Positions 24,101-63,545 of a stretch of 64,000 nucleotides of DNA are shown here, in pieces; positions within the stretch are counted from its first letter, which is position 1, and each line of letters opens with the position of its first letter. The stretch comes from Glandiceps talaboti. Its lineage: Eukaryota > Hemichordata > Enteropneusta > Spengelidae. The position numbers and the translations under genes are program-made. Location: contig NC_135557.1 in NCBI RefSeq assembly GCF_964340395.1, positions 20,623,725-20,687,724 of the forward strand, written 5' to 3'. Under the pieces are notes generated by a model. The model was not told the origin of the DNA, did no database searches, and was given only the letters and a program-made list of their open reading frames with translations.

Positions 24101-24231
24101 CTTTTCTTAAGACAAAATTATTGAATGTTTTGTTTCAGGTGTATATTGATTGTAATGGTCCATGGCAAGGTGAAAGGAACCAGGCAAGAAGACAAGATGA
24201 TGAAAAAGCCACAACTGTGTCATCGCTTTAA
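16172..24231 (+). CDS. MRPL39: Mitochondrial large-subunit ribosomal protein mL39
   Basis: Exons 16172-16235, 17292-17489, 18370-18509, 19402-19501, 19935-20109, 20720-20852, 21443-21475, 22051-22101, 23068-23115 and 24139-24231 join in frame to 344 aa, close to the vertebrate length. Recognisable blocks: LFEKEKQRQLSLVTRVEKIEVK, MNKGLSTPYHIAM, WDMYRPLTSDCEV, AYWRACTHILGSVIDKSFKDD, GCFCYDV, SLPFERLEV, GDFVDLSDGP, RFQGVALP. The family derives from threonyl-tRNA synthetase-like N-terminal domains and is a structural, non-catalytic part of the mitoribosome. Exons 1-2 give an Arg-rich, acid-free N terminus ending RKYSS, a mitochondrial-presequence cleavage context. Odd: intron 2 begins inside a 42-bp tandem array that repeats the exon 2 donor, and intron 8 holds a 65-bp array. 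First AATAAA after the stop is at 24671. Confidence 0.95.
17073..17225 (+). repeat. Family E element, MRPL39 intron 1
   Basis: Shares CCAAATTTTGTTGTTGTGGG, TGATAAAAACTGGGATTTCT, AGTAAGAGAT and a GGTGCATCACTAGAAATTGT block with the other copies; both ends are eroded. Confidence 0.7.
17292..17489 (+). CDS. MRPL39: MRPL39 exon 2, ending in the first unit of the donor array
   Basis: Starts after TTTCAAG and ends ATG C|GTAAGT. Joined to exon 3 this gives AMHFDKMYRDRSALAVV, which keeps the conserved Met-His of the family at the junction; that is why the first of the repeated donors is taken as the normal one. Confidence 0.88.
17473..18092 (+). repeat. 42-bp x 15 tandem array spanning the MRPL39 exon 2 splice donor
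   Basis: Unit: CACATAGCAATGC|GTAAGT followed by ATCAACCACTTATCACTATA. Copy 1 includes the true exon end. Twelve copies keep GTAAGT, two have GTAACT (copies 12, 13) and one has lost GT (copy 14). The unit is 14 codons with no stop on either strand, so the frame is open through the array to 18139. Confidence 0.93.
18851..19222 (+). repeat. Short inverted-repeat element, family A (about 372 bp copy)
   Basis: Left end TAGTCTTGGTTACCCAGACT, right end AGCTGGATAACCGAGAATA. Longest of the three copies; no coding capacity. Lies in MRPL39 intron 3. Confidence 0.75.
20882..21222. repeat. Compound (TG)n/(CTGT)n/(TATG)n microsatellite
   Basis: Starts 30 bp after the MRPL39 exon 6 donor; the open frames through it are repeat translation. 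Confidence 0.9.
21557..21944. repeat. TIR element (about 388 bp) in MRPL39 intron 7
   Basis: Left TACAGTTAAAATAATGTAGG (then CTTAGTGTTTC) mirrors right GAAACACCAAGCCTACATCA (then TTTTAACTGTA): a terminal inverted repeat of about 31 bp with three mismatches. No coding sequence. Confidence 0.8.
22391..23029 (+). repeat. 65-bp x 10 tandem array in MRPL39 intron 8, CTCF-like core in each unit
   Basis: Each unit: AAGCTGAGAGGTTTCGACTG, CAAACTGTCAGTCCTGTTTA, CTCTATGATAGAGGGCGCTG, TTGAT. Nine units carry TAGAGGGYGCT (seven GGGCGC, two GGGTGC); the last is cut short. The array ends about 40 bp before the exon 9 acceptor. Confidence 0.92.
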
Positions 24232-24670
24232 ATCTCAGAATATGATCTGTATCATTTGAACTCTGACCTCTTGGTATTTGCATAATACATTTACCAGAAA
24301 TTTGGTAGTGACCATATATATATATATGAATATTCAGGACTTGTCAGTAAACATAATAAGCCAATCAGAAAGGGAATATTTTTGGATTAATTGATTTCAC
24401 CATACAGTGTTGTGGTATCTATGTAGATGGAATAATGGCCACTCCTATCATGATAATTCAAATACCAATGAATGTAATTTGGGGTTTGAAATCTGCGGTT
24501 AGATTTTGATCTAAGCAGGGAATGAGATGACTTATCAAACCGTAGAGTAACACACACACACAAACAAACAAACAATATTTCACATATGTAATGTTTTTAA
24601 TTTCCTGTTCATCCCACTGTCTCTGTTTGTATGCAGTGACAGTTTCATTTGCCACGCATGGTAGTTTTCA

Positions 24671-24676
24671 AATAAA
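24671..24676 (+). terminator. Candidate MRPL39 poly(A) signal
   Basis: First AATAAA after the stop codon, giving a 3' UTR of roughly 450-470 nt. A second (AATAAATAAA) lies near 24861. Confidence 0.45.
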
Positions 24677-24772
24677 ACCTTTTAACTCAATGGTTCAAGA
24701 AAATCATACTGTGACTTATTCAACAGGTTCATTTTGAATTTTCTGTTGGATGATCAAAATCCTGTAAGTTTG

Positions 24773-24785
24773 AGGTCAAAGGTCA
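24773..24785 (+). promoter_or_regulatory. Perfect DR1 (AGGTCA-A-AGGTCA)
   Basis: Third exact copy, about 550 bp downstream of the MRPL39 stop codon. Confidence 0.4.
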
Positions 24786-25762
24786 AATAACAAGTCGTGA
24801 AGTATTAATTATTCTTCACCAGAGTGAAAAGTAGTTTATTGTGTAGTGTACTGTTTTGTAAATAAATAAAAAACAATATTAATCTGACTTGCACTGTGTC
24901 CAGGATACAATCTGAATATGGATCCAAAAACAATATTCAGTCGATACCTGACCTGGCCTGTACCTGCATTTTGTATCGACCGTTTCAAGAGAGATATCAT
25001 TCGAGTTCAGAGTATAGACGTTTTCAACAGAACGTGAACATATTCTAGAACTAACATTGTTGAATTAGCATTGAAAATGAAGATAAAATTTGCCATGATC
25101 CGAATGTGAATGTGAATGTTAATTTCATAAAAAAAATAGTCAGTCAATACCTGGCCTGGCCTAGCCTAGGCCCGGCCTGTACCTGTGTTTTGTACCGACC
25201 GTGCATGATATAGCCCGTTGAATGCAGAAGTGAGCAAAACAGAAGCAAAACAATCAGATTTGTCAATGAGAAGTACATTGTATAAGTATGAAAGTACTGT
25301 CTTCTATTTAACATGTGTATAAAGTATCGTTTCACATGTTTTGAATTGCTTAGAAAAGTGTCCTCACTGGTGTTGTTAGTGACAAGTCGCATACAGTGGT
25401 AATCGTGCGGGGGTCACGACTCGAGGTTTGACAATGACATGCCTTCCCTCTCCGCCGGGGTTCCTCCCTATCTCTAACAACGAGACTGCGAACTTCGCAC
25501 GGAATTGGAGAATCAAAATAACTCCTACCCTTGCTAATGACTATAAAATACAGAAATAAACTTTAAATCACTAAATTCAGCCTACGTCTTGTCTATTCTG
25601 TCATTTCTTGTCTAACGATCCCTCGAGCCGCAAAGAGTAGAACACGTATATTTGTGTGAGATTATTGGGGGGGGGGGGTGCTTTTATTTTGTCACGCTAT
25701 TCAGGCGGATTGCCAAAAGGGCTCGGGACTACCGTAAAAGAGACTATTTTTTTACGACATTA

Positions 25763-25860
25763 TAGTCTGGATGCCAACGTGGTCTCTAACTAATGTGAAT
25801 GTAGGTGTAAATAGTCTAGTTACGATGTATACCTTCACTCACAGTTGGCATCCCGGACTA
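25763..25860. repeat. Small TIR element (98 bp)
   Basis: TAGTCTGGATGCCAAC at the left mirrors GTTGGCATCCCGGACTA at the right. Similar TAGTCTGG...GGATGCCAGGCTA ends surround the hairpin at 37193-37277. Confidence 0.6.
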
Positions 25861-26349
25861 AGGTGTAAATCGTAACGATAACCTATAGGAACTAGATAGA
25901 CTAGTACGATGTGTGTACATGAGTCTGACGTGTATGTGTACACTGGTCTGACGTCCGAGTACGTGTGTAAACAGAATAAATAAACATTAGAGCATTTGTC
26001 GAGTCAACTTACTGTAATTTACTGGGTATCCATATAGATTGATCACAGCGCAAATATAAGAACAACACATGTACATCGAAAATAACAACAAAAATTATTA
26101 GCAAAAAGTTTCAATTTGAATTACTCAGAACTTAATCTCCTATTTGACTACAGAGAGCTAATTGATCCGTACCACTTAGCATGACATTGAAAACTAAAGT
26201 GCCCGCCCGCCCGTATGTATGTGTACATTCAAAGGGCCACTTGGAACCGCGCTAATCTTTCACCATATCTACCCAGTTAATATGTAACTCTGCAACCACG
26301 ACTTCTCCGTCACGTATCCATTTTAATGTGTAACTGAGTAACCACGACT

Positions 26350-26707
26350 CTCCTTTGATATATATATAATATATATACAGAGCAGAGGGAAGATCCGGTA
26401 TTGAACGCAGGTGTGGTGGTGGAGACGACCCTGCGGACTGACTGTAGTGATATACTTTTATATATGTGCAGTGGAGGAACAGTCAACATGTCCGTTCTTT
26501 AGCTAAATCTCAATAAGTGGTGAATATTTTTTACTTGGTGATTTGTGGCATAGGTCGCTACACGTAATGGGTATTGAGGTCACGCCCATATTTGTATGAT
26601 TGTCGTCGACCAGAGCAGCTACCGTCGTATTGTGTCAGTGCTACACCTACTAAATATCACACCAGAAATCAGTGCCAGAAGACGAGACACAAAAAGCGAG
26701 TGTTTGA
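26350..26707 (+). promoter_or_regulatory. Possible promoter and non-coding first exon of the TRIM-NHL gene
   Basis: An alternating TA tract (26357-26378) is followed by sequence ending TTTGAG|GTACGT at 26707/26708, a possible donor that could pair with the TTTATTTCAG acceptor at 28751, 16 bp before the ATG. The acceptor is convincing; this first exon is a guess. Confidence 0.22.
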
Positions 26708-28183
26708 GGTACGTGTGAACAATGACATACAATTCAATCTATACCATTGGTAAATAACCTACATTTTAATATTTGTTGTTCAGAGACGTGACACCTACGT
26801 CTCCATACCAAATATAACCCATCTCGTATGCCATGATCAGGAAGCTGAGTAGTATTCAAGAGATATATTGAACCTTGGCCTTGACTTGGTCACATGGTGA
26901 CCTCTTGGACAGTTAGATACAATCCTTATTCATACCATGCAGTAGATAGATTGTAATGTCATTTTAAAATTTCCTTATATTCTGATATTTGTTAGTGTGT
27001 GTTGCGTTCAACCATATACCAGTACAGTACTATACACAAATAGTTTGAACCCAACCATGACACCAACACACCTGCGGGCAAATTTGTACTGGCCCTGGAC
27101 ACTTCAGTTTATCATAAGCCTATGATAAAACCTGGCAAAGGTCCAACCTAAACGACGCTACAGTGAGGAAATGACTATCCCCGCAGATTGGTTGGGTGGG
27201 GATGAGGTAAATTTCCCTCAAATTAAAGTTAAAAAAACAGTAAAAATTAAGAGATGGGGGTTGGGGGTTGGTTGGGTTAAAAATCAAACTGCTGTACGAC
27301 TATGGTATAAACGACGCACACGTTTGTGTATTGTTGGTTAATACATTCATTTCGTTTGCAAGTCTAATCACGTCATTACTAGACCGTGCCATACAATGGT
27401 TTCACTGAATACCAATACAATGTAGTGAAGTAGACCGTCTCATGGAGTGTACACTGCAATGATTACTAATACACAAGTCAATGAAGTGTAGCATGTAGGC
27501 CAAGTCTCCAGATACCATGTTATGTAAAGCTGTCACCACATGTGTATAGATCCTGGTATTATTTCTAATCTTAGGTATTGTATTGTGTTACTGTGTAAGT
27601 CAATATGTCACTTCCTACTTCTCCATGTTTCGCTGTAATGTGCCCAACAAATATTGAAAATAGGAAAGTAAAATTATGACGCCATTTTACACGATTTTAT
27701 TCGCGCACTTTTGTTTTAATTTCAGTTGACGAAATTGCACTTGGCAGTGTAAGTTACAAAACACATTTGTTGTTTCTAGTATGTATACATACATATTATG
27801 GCCATAAGTAGATTGAGATTGTTACCATGACACTAAACTACGCCCCCATCGGTAGATATGTTTACACGCAGTGGTGAGACCCCGGGGCGACACTCCCAAT
27901 CATGTGAATGCAGATGTTTCATGTTTCTTTCCATTCGAGCTGAAATTCTATATTTTCATCACCGTACTATATGATTTCTGTCAATTGTTGCTGTATATAT
28001 AAGTGGCATTGGTGAAGGTCAAAAAGCATAGCAACCATGGCCTTTCGATCATATTTGATTACTTCAAATTAGAGTAACAAATATGATTGTTACTCCAAAA
28101 CATCCAAAGCTATGTTGTCTTTCTTATAATAGTAAAAAATATTAAACTATTTATTTTTAGCATAGTCAGTTGTTCTATAACTT

Positions 28184-28284
28184 AGAGACTTGTCTTGGTG
28201 TTACTATCTCAAAAGAACAAGAAGCTCTCTATACCTTTGCACGGTGTAGAGTTTCTTGAGATAGTAACACCAAGTCAAGTCTCT
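28184..28284. ncRNA. Near-perfect 100-nt hairpin, unknown nature
   Basis: AGAGACTTGTCTTGGTGTTA and ACTATCTCAA on the left mirror TTGAGATAGT and AACACCAAGTCAAGTCTCT on the right; one mismatch in 29 bp, then a small internal loop and a second stem closing on TTTGCAC. Pre-miRNA-like in shape but the outer stem is unusually perfect, so a small fold-back transposon is equally likely. Confidence 0.4.
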
Positions 28285-28767
28285 GGACCAGCTTTATAGG
28301 TATTATAGTCTCTCGTTTTTGTTGTTTTCCTTTCTTTTTATTTCATATTTCCAATATTTTCTTTTTCTTTCTTAACTTTTTCATGCTTTGTTCGGAATCG
28401 ATCCTAAACATACCGCATCTTTCCCTGCAGTGAATATGGACTAATTCATCGTTATGACGTAGCGTTTAGGAAAGTTGTAAATGAATGTGTTCGACTAGGA
28501 AGATAATATGTAGTTATTTTCCAGTGGATGTAATATATGTTTATATACTTGATATGCCTCTATCCATAGTACGGGACCTTGTTCTGGGCATGCGCCTAGG
28601 CCGAGGCTTTGGCGATTATCTTTTGATCAGTGTGACATCCGTGTTTAAAAGATTTAAGGAACGGGAATAGGTCAGGTGGGGATTGAGAGTGATTCAATTT
28701 AGTTTGTCACTTAATTTAACTTTAACAAATTACCTGTATGTTTTATTTCAGAACTTGATAAGTGATT

Positions 28768-30735
28768 ATGGCGTTCAACTTTGACGAATTAAGTGGAAGG
28801 GGATTTTTTGACGAGAATCTTCAGTGCCCCGGATGTAAGGAAGACTTGGTAAATTTGAAAGTTCTACCGTGTTCTCACTATTTTTGTTACGATTGCTTAC
28901 TACATATTGCTGTCTCATTGGCGGGAAAGTTGACATGTTTAACATGTGGCGAGCCACATCGATTACCAAATGGGGGCGTACCAGCACTACCAGATCTTAG
29001 ACCATGGCTGGGGAGAGCTAGGTCACGTGACAGCTATATATCATATGACAGTAGTTCGATCGCTGCCGACCATATGGTCACATCACCTAGCAACGAATAC
29101 GTGTATTATGGCGTACCTGGTGCCGTGCGTAATGACGTAGAAGCCAGTTCACAAGTAGACAGTGATATTAACCAAGAATACACTGACACATTACGTTCCA
29201 AATCTGGAAAACTTTATGCAAATAATGAAAATGGTGTGCCTCAATCACCTGTCACCTGCGAACTGTGTGATGCCATGGCAACAAGTCAGTGCACAACATG
29301 TCAACACAAACTGTGTCGAAACTGTACTGCTAAGCATCGACAGTCATGCTATTCTGAGGGACAAGTGGTTGCTAAGGAAGCAATCGAATCGTTTCAAGAA
29401 CCTATCCGTCGTCATGACTACCGGGCAGTACATAGCATAATAGATGAAATACCCGATGAGGAAACTTCATCCGTTTTCAGTGACGCAAATGTGACGTCAG
29501 AGCTGCCAAGCTTCGATATATCAGAAGAAGAACAAGTAAAAAAAGAGGCTATCCACGCAACTGAAAGTATTAGAAACTGGGCAAAGAAAATTACTGCAGA
29601 AGTGTCGAGACAAGAACGTGAATTGGTGGATAAAGTGATGTACCACAGCTCCGTGGTTAGAGAAAAACTACGTAATCAGTCACTTAGCAACGGTCACACT
29701 GGGTCAACTGCAATAATTCCAGAATATCTAATGTTTGGGGAAAGTAGAGAAGTCTTAGAAATGATACAAGATGTCCACATCGGATCCCTGACGAAAACTT
29801 CTCTCTTGAGTACAGATTATAACCCAAATCACATAGACATTAATTTGAATTCATTGACATCACTAGAAATGTCAACCACCTTAAAATCATCAACTTTGAA
29901 ATATAGTAAAACGGCTATGATTGGTGGACATGACGACCAATCAGCGAAGCTCAATGTCCCAGTGGGCGTTGCCATGACGACATATGGGGATTGTTTAGTT
30001 CCTGATACTCTTCGCGGAGTGATGGTATTTGACAATCAATACAATTACAGATATCATTTCTCAGTGGATGACGAGAGTGAATTCGAACCACGTGTTATAC
30101 ATTTATTGAAAAATGATGAGTTAGCGATCACAGACATCGAGCAAGGACGGGTGGTTTTGTGTAACACCCAGGGAAGGAAAAGAGTCGAATTTGGCCAAAC
30201 GTCACTGCAAGCTCCCTTAGGTATCAGCAGCGTCTCCAACGGCCAACTTTATGTGACAGATGTTGAGAGTCACTGTATCAGAATCTATGATTTGAATGGT
30301 AGATATTGGAAAAGTTTTGGTGGCTATGGTAGTGGTGATGGCCATTTTAGATTCCCATGGTCAGTTGCTGTAAATAGCTTAGATGACGTCATTGTTAGTG
30401 ACTACTATAATCACCGTATCCAGGTTTTTGATTCGGAAGGGGAATTTGTCTTCCAGTTTGGTAAGCATGGCAACGGCAATGGTGAGTTCGAATACCCGCG
30501 AGGCGTGGCTACTGATTATCGAGACAACATATATGTTTGTAGCAACCATAAAGTGCAAATATTTTCAGCGACCGGAAAATTTATTCGTTGTCTTGGTGAT
30601 GGCAGTGATGACCTTTGGTACGTGACTGGAGTAGCTGTCAGCCAATGGAAACCAAGTGATGTACTCGTAACACATCACTTAGAGAAGTCTCTGTTGTCAC
30701 CATCAGTGGTGTCAGTATTCTCACCATTTCGATGA
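28768..30735 (+). CDS. TRIM-NHL protein (RING, B-box, coiled coil, six NHL blades) in a single exon
   Basis: 655 aa from ATG 28768 to TGA 30733. RING: C20, C23, C35, H37, C40, C43, C57, C60, the full C3HC4 set, so ubiquitin-ligase activity is plausible. B-box at about 164-195 (CELC, CTTC, CRNC, KHRQSC). Helical region at about 250-305 (EEEQVKKEAIHATESIRNWA) fits a TRIM coiled coil. From about 393 to the end six NHL-type blades can be counted, with PVGVAM, PLGISS, PWSVAV and PRGVAT starts and DLNGRYWKSFG, DSEGEFVFQFG ends, enough to close a six-bladed propeller. Relatives (TRIM2/3/32/71 type) act in ubiquitination and RNA control; substrate is unknown here. No filamin domain between coiled coil and NHL is evident. 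A TTTATTTCAG acceptor at 28751 implies a 5' UTR intron. Confidence 0.93.
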   Translation: MAFNFDELSGRGFFDENLQCPGCKEDLVNLKVLPCSHYFCYDCLLHIAVSLAGKLTCLTCGEPHRLPNGGVPALPDLRPWLGRARSRDSYISYDSSSIAADHMVTSPSNEYVYYGVPGAVRNDVEASSQVDSDINQEYTDTLRSKSGKLYANNENGVPQSPVTCELCDAMATSQCTTCQHKLCRNCTAKHRQSCYSEGQVVAKEAIESFQEPIRRHDYRAVHSIIDEIPDEETSSVFSDANVTSELPSFDISEEEQVKKEAIHATESIRNWAKKITAEVSRQERELVDKVMYHSSVVREKLRNQSLSNGHTGSTAIIPEYLMFGESREVLEMIQDVHIGSLTKTSLLSTDYNPNHIDINLNSLTSLEMSTTLKSSTLKYSKTAMIGGHDDQSAKLNVPVGVAMTTYGDCLVPDTLRGVMVFDNQYNYRYHFSVDDESEFEPRVIHLLKNDELAITDIEQGRVVLCNTQGRKRVEFGQTSLQAPLGISSVSNGQLYVTDVESHCIRIYDLNGRYWKSFGGYGSGDGHFRFPWSVAVNSLDDVIVSDYYNHRIQVFDSEGEFVFQFGKHGNGNGEFEYPRGVATDYRDNIYVCSNHKVQIFSATGKFIRCLGDGSDDLWYVTGVAVSQWKPSDVLVTHHLEKSLLSPSVVSVFSPFR

Positions 30736-31541
30736 CGTGTACACCACTTCTATCCCAGCAGTCATTGCTGGTGTCACAACTACAATAACTAATGAGATGT
30801 TGCGTTATCACCTGATGTGACTTAGCTCAGTGACAAACCTCTCCTTGTAAACTAGATGTAAACTAGGTGGCCATGGAAATGTGTCTTGAAGTGACATCAC
30901 GTTCATATATGGTAACGTTCCAGACTACCTGTGACTGATATAGGATTACACTATTGAACAATCTTGTAACCAAAGTTTAGTATTTACAATATTTACAATA
31001 TCGACACCACTTATATATACGCCTTCACATCTTGCTCGTCGGACTTCAATCACACAGTTTAAAATAAGGATTCGAGAGTACTGGTATATTCCAATTGTAG
31101 TCTAGATGTTATCATGGCTTCGAAATGTTTCTCATATCACGTGTAGCTCAATGAACAGATTAGATGAAATTTCAAATTCAAACGAAGCCGCCCATACAGT
31201 CATTAACACGTCGGGGTTCCCTCATTTTCATGAACAACATTTAGTTCATGATTTCTCTTCGAGCTAGACGTGGTGAAGAGAGATCTTGAGATTCTAAGCC
31301 ATGCATAACCTCTATACTATACAGCCCAATGTGGTGACAGCTAAGTGTGCTTACGTCAAACTCATACTAGTAAGTTTATGTTCAGACTTGGTGGTCTATA
31401 GTTTATGATATAGCATAGTATCCGTAACGTATGTTATGATCTGACTGATTCGCGTCTCACTACACATATGAGTGACTACAGGTCATCCAACAAGTAGAGA
31501 TACTAAACTAAGGTTTACGACGCCAGTGTGCACGATTTTGG

Positions 31542-31547
31542 AATAAA
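31542..31547 (+). terminator. Candidate poly(A) signal of the TRIM-NHL gene
   Basis: AATAAA in TTGGAATAAAGAAG, about 800 nt after the stop codon; no earlier AATAAA is obvious. Confidence 0.4.
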
Positions 31548-32164
31548 GAAGACATCATATTGGACTGACTTTGAACCTTCACTGGAGAGCAGCTGGTCAT
31601 GCATGACAATGTCTTCTCAACCCACATCGTCAAAATCAACTTAGTGAAGGTTCCAAGTTAATATTCAACCGATCGATTTTATAATGGTGGGTTTGAATCC
31701 AGATATTGTTTGATGTTTAAATTTTTAACAAGTTTGTTTTCGACCATACTAGTTGAAAAAATGTTTAAATGATTACTTTGGGGTGTTTTCGTATCAAAAC
31801 TTGTGGCGTATTGAAGTCCAATGAACGAGAATTATACAGCCTGTATATACCTACAATATATTGTAGATGCTAAAGTTTGGTTACAAGGCTTTTCAACAGG
31901 TGGTTTCTATCAGGTACTTAAAATGGAAGTAAAGTCCATAAAGTTGAGACAAATGGATTTTGATATAAGTTCAGTATTTATTTGCCTTCACATGTTTGAT
32001 GGTACTTATTACACGGTAAATGTTAGCTTTAACTAATAACTTGACTCTTCATCATTCGTGAAATGTGTAGTAATGACATACATCGATGAAAACACTAACC
32101 CAGTGTAAATAAACAAATATTAACAACAATTAACAGCCATGATCTAATGATTTAATACCGGATA

Positions 32165-32616
32165 AACAGTAACGGACATTGTATCCAGATGGATGTAACA
32201 GTAACGGACATTGTATCCAAGAAAATGTAACAGTAACGGACATTGTATACAATTAGTCGAATAGTAACGGACAATGTATCCAAGTAAATGTAACAGTAAC
32301 GGACATTGTATACAAGAAAATGTAACAGTAACGGACATTGCATCCAAGTCGATGCAACAGTAACAGACATTGCATCCAAGTTGATGTAAGAGTAACTAGA
32401 CAGTGTATCCAAGTCGATAAACAGTAACAGACGTAACAGTAACGGACACGGTATCCAAACATTGTATACAAGCAGTCCAATAGTAAAGGACATTGTATCC
32501 AAGTCGATGTAACAGTAACAGACATTGTGTTTAGATTGATATAACAATAACGGACATTGTATCCAAGTTGATGTAACAATAACGGTCATTGTATCCAATT
32601 CGATGTAAACACTCAA
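32165..32616 (+). repeat. About 32-bp tandem repeat, roughly 14 copies
   Basis: Unit of the form GTAACAGTAACGGACATTGT followed by ATCCAAGTCGAT, with drift in spacer length. The long minus-strand frames here are repeat translation. Confidence 0.88.
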
Positions 32617-33878
32617 GAACCGTTTTATCGTAACGGGGGATCGATGTATTAACGTGCATCGTGTATGTCACTATACAAAGGATCAACTACGTTTTAAAAT
32701 GTTACGAGCTCACCTGAGTAAAGTTATAACAAGTTGTATTGGCATACTCCCTCTTTGTTTGAAATAACCATGACGACCAACATGAGGGGTGTGAAGGAAT
32801 CCCAAACATGTAATGACAACAAGCAGTGTACATGTAGTAGATACCATTTGTACAATATATAAGTATTACTATCACATATGTGGGACGAGTGAGACGGCTC
32901 GTTAAGAACGGTGCCGTAAAACAGGCCGTGGTTTGCGACGATAGAAATATACGGTCACCTACTTGCAGCTGTGTATTACGAAGTTGTCGACGTTCCAATT
33001 GAAGCTCTCTTTTGTCACATGACCCAGTTGAAGCTGTCTCTTTTGTCACATGACCGAATTTCTTCTCAATCATAGACACACACATAACACTATGTGTAAT
33101 TGTTTTTACGTACAGTACATCGAAGAGAAGTTTTTAAAGGGACACAAAGTGAGTTTATATATATTAGGACAAAATGTTTTCTACATATTTAAAAGACATT
33201 CGCAGTATTCTACTTACTGCAACATAAGTAATCACCACATGCAATAAGCTTATTGAGTAAACTCAAACCTGGAATTACATATGAATGATCCGATGACGTC
33301 ATTTATTGTTCGTATAAAAAATGTTGAATTCCCTGCTATACAATCAAATGTTGTAACAATGCCAGAAAATACAATTGCCATATCATAGAAGGCAGACATA
33401 GACGTTTACCATATAGTTACCGCTTTTATGTAAGTATTTTCACTTGACTAAAACGCTTATAAACTCAGCCTGTGATACTTTTTTAACATGTATATTGCTA
33501 CGTTGGGATTTACCAAAAGTTGTTCTCTTTCTTTTTCATTTAGACTGTTGTTAAACACGAATTTGTTTTCTTACACGCCGATTATGATATTAATTACCTC
33601 TCGAACTTAATAATAAAATCTAACGGCATTCATTTTAATATCCCGTGTCTCATTCTTGTATCTACGTTTTTAAAGTTCAGAATACATATTGAAGAAACCA
33701 ATACTGGTAAATAATCAACGGAAGGAGTGCGAAACACTTAGTCACACTGTATTGATGACTTGCAGACCGTCCACCGATCCTAGCTGATTAAAATCTGATG
33801 TGCGGCTAGATGCATATTTTTATCTCGTTTTGTGTTGATTGTTTTGTTCCGAGTGATCACTGTCTTCCCAAATAAAGG

Positions 33879-34003
<125 letters not shown>

Positions 34004-35715
34004 GATTACTAATATGATATTTGGAACTCTGATGAGGATTGTTTGGCGACAAACACATATCAAAATAGATTTGTTTACAAATTTAGCATTTTATAGTTTT
34101 ATTATTGTTTCCTATTTGATGCTACCAAAGAAACAAGATCCAAGAGTACAGTGTTCACATGATAATGTTTTAAAAAGATACTATTTGTGTAATTTATACC
34201 CAGGCTGCTATGCAGTACTCACTGATATGTATTCTCTCCAAGTTTTGGGCACAAATGACGTCTTACCCAGAAGGCACACAATATTACCGTGAATAATTAA
34301 TTGATCCATTTGGGCCTGACAATATTGTACTGAAAGGCGAACACGTACGGCTAGCGTTCAAACATGGCAGAGAAGTATATTTTCCTGCATGCTTTAGAAC
34401 ATCCTAAATGAATTTATGACAGTTAAAATGTCATACATTAAAATCCCGGAATTTTTTTCAATCGATTGGTTTTTGTTTAAGATAATAACATCTTTCCATA
34501 AAAACTTAAAAAAAATGATGTCACTGTTTATTAGTCTAAGTTGAAAACTATATCAACATCAATGATTTGATCTTAAAACCCCTTTACTGTAAGCTTAAAT
34601 ACTATCACGTGATAAAGACTGTATGACTGTGATTTGATCTATATTTGTTTATTCAAATGTCAATGTAGCGGATACTAGCAACATTTTTTTGTTATCTTTT
34701 TGGCATATCTTGGAACAGCATGTCCTTGTAGATTAGACTTGGGGTTATATCCGCCCAGCAAAAAGTTTTCGGTTCCGGGCTTTGAGTACGAGAAAGCTTC
34801 TGGGCCCAGTAAATGTAAAGAAAAATACTTAAAATGATGCATTTTTCACTTTTCAATGCATATTTTGACGCGCACCTGTATTTACTGAACACAGAGTGTA
34901 AAATGGCACTTAAGCAAACCATTTACAGTTTTACACTTTAGAATCTACAGAACATAGTTCTTATTTACTCATGCCTCATATGTGAAGGCCGCCATTTGTA
35001 CATATTACCTGTGGTCGCCTAGGAACTAGCGTCGTTGACGTCATGTTTCTGTATGTAAATGATCTGCATATTATTGTCCACTTGTTATTCAAACGTACTC
35101 CCCAGCGCGGCTTAAAACGTTGTCTTTGATTGGTTGATTTCCTCTCCCGAGATTCGTCGATTTCTGCCTGAACTATGAACATTTTGTACTTTTTATATTG
35201 CCTCACACTTTAAAACGCACAATTCTGGCTATCTGGCAATTTGTTAGACGCAAAACTGTCATTTTATTTGATTTCACACATAAACAGTTTGCAGAAAGGC
35301 AATTAACATATGCACCAATCAACAAGGTCCTTATGACTAGGCCGCCCATATTGTGTCATAAGGAAAGTTGTGAAACTCCGTGCGAAGAAGGAAGGAGGCC
35401 GAAGTTGGGAATTAACTAAAGTTTTCTGTCACCCAGTTCTGTCACCATACTATTATTGTGTTCGGCCATAATAAGGACAGCGACAAGGATATTTAAGTGG
35501 TCACTAGTGGCTGTGTTGCCACTTTCTTTTGTACTGTGATTGTGCCGAGTAGCTGATCGGACTGCTTGGCAGACACGATCGACGGACACCATGATTTCTC
35601 GGTGAAGGTGGTCGGCAATATTTAGACTTGACCAAAAACATATGCAATTTCGTCCATTTTATTTTGTATATTTGTAAATAAGAAGATATTCTATAGAAGA
35701 TTTTTTGCAAGAAAG

Positions 35716-63545
<27,830 letters not shown>

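Larger units (their letters stand above)
24232..28751. other. Interval between MRPL39 and the TRIM-NHL gene
   Basis: No supported coding exon. Holds the MRPL39 3' UTR, two related ACCTGGCCTG/GTACCGACCG-containing segments (24938-24985 and 25135-25205), a poly-G run at 25668-25677, a small TIR element, a possible non-coding first exon of the TRIM gene, and a strong hairpin at 28184. Confidence 0.6.

Noticed and set aside
32152-32616. Minus-strand frames of 108-154 codons
   Set aside because: Translation of a 32-bp minisatellite (repeated VRYCYI, PLLLHLLG).
34014-34292. 92-codon frame after the GA repeat
   Set aside because: No recognisable domain, no convincing splice sites, no support beyond being open.
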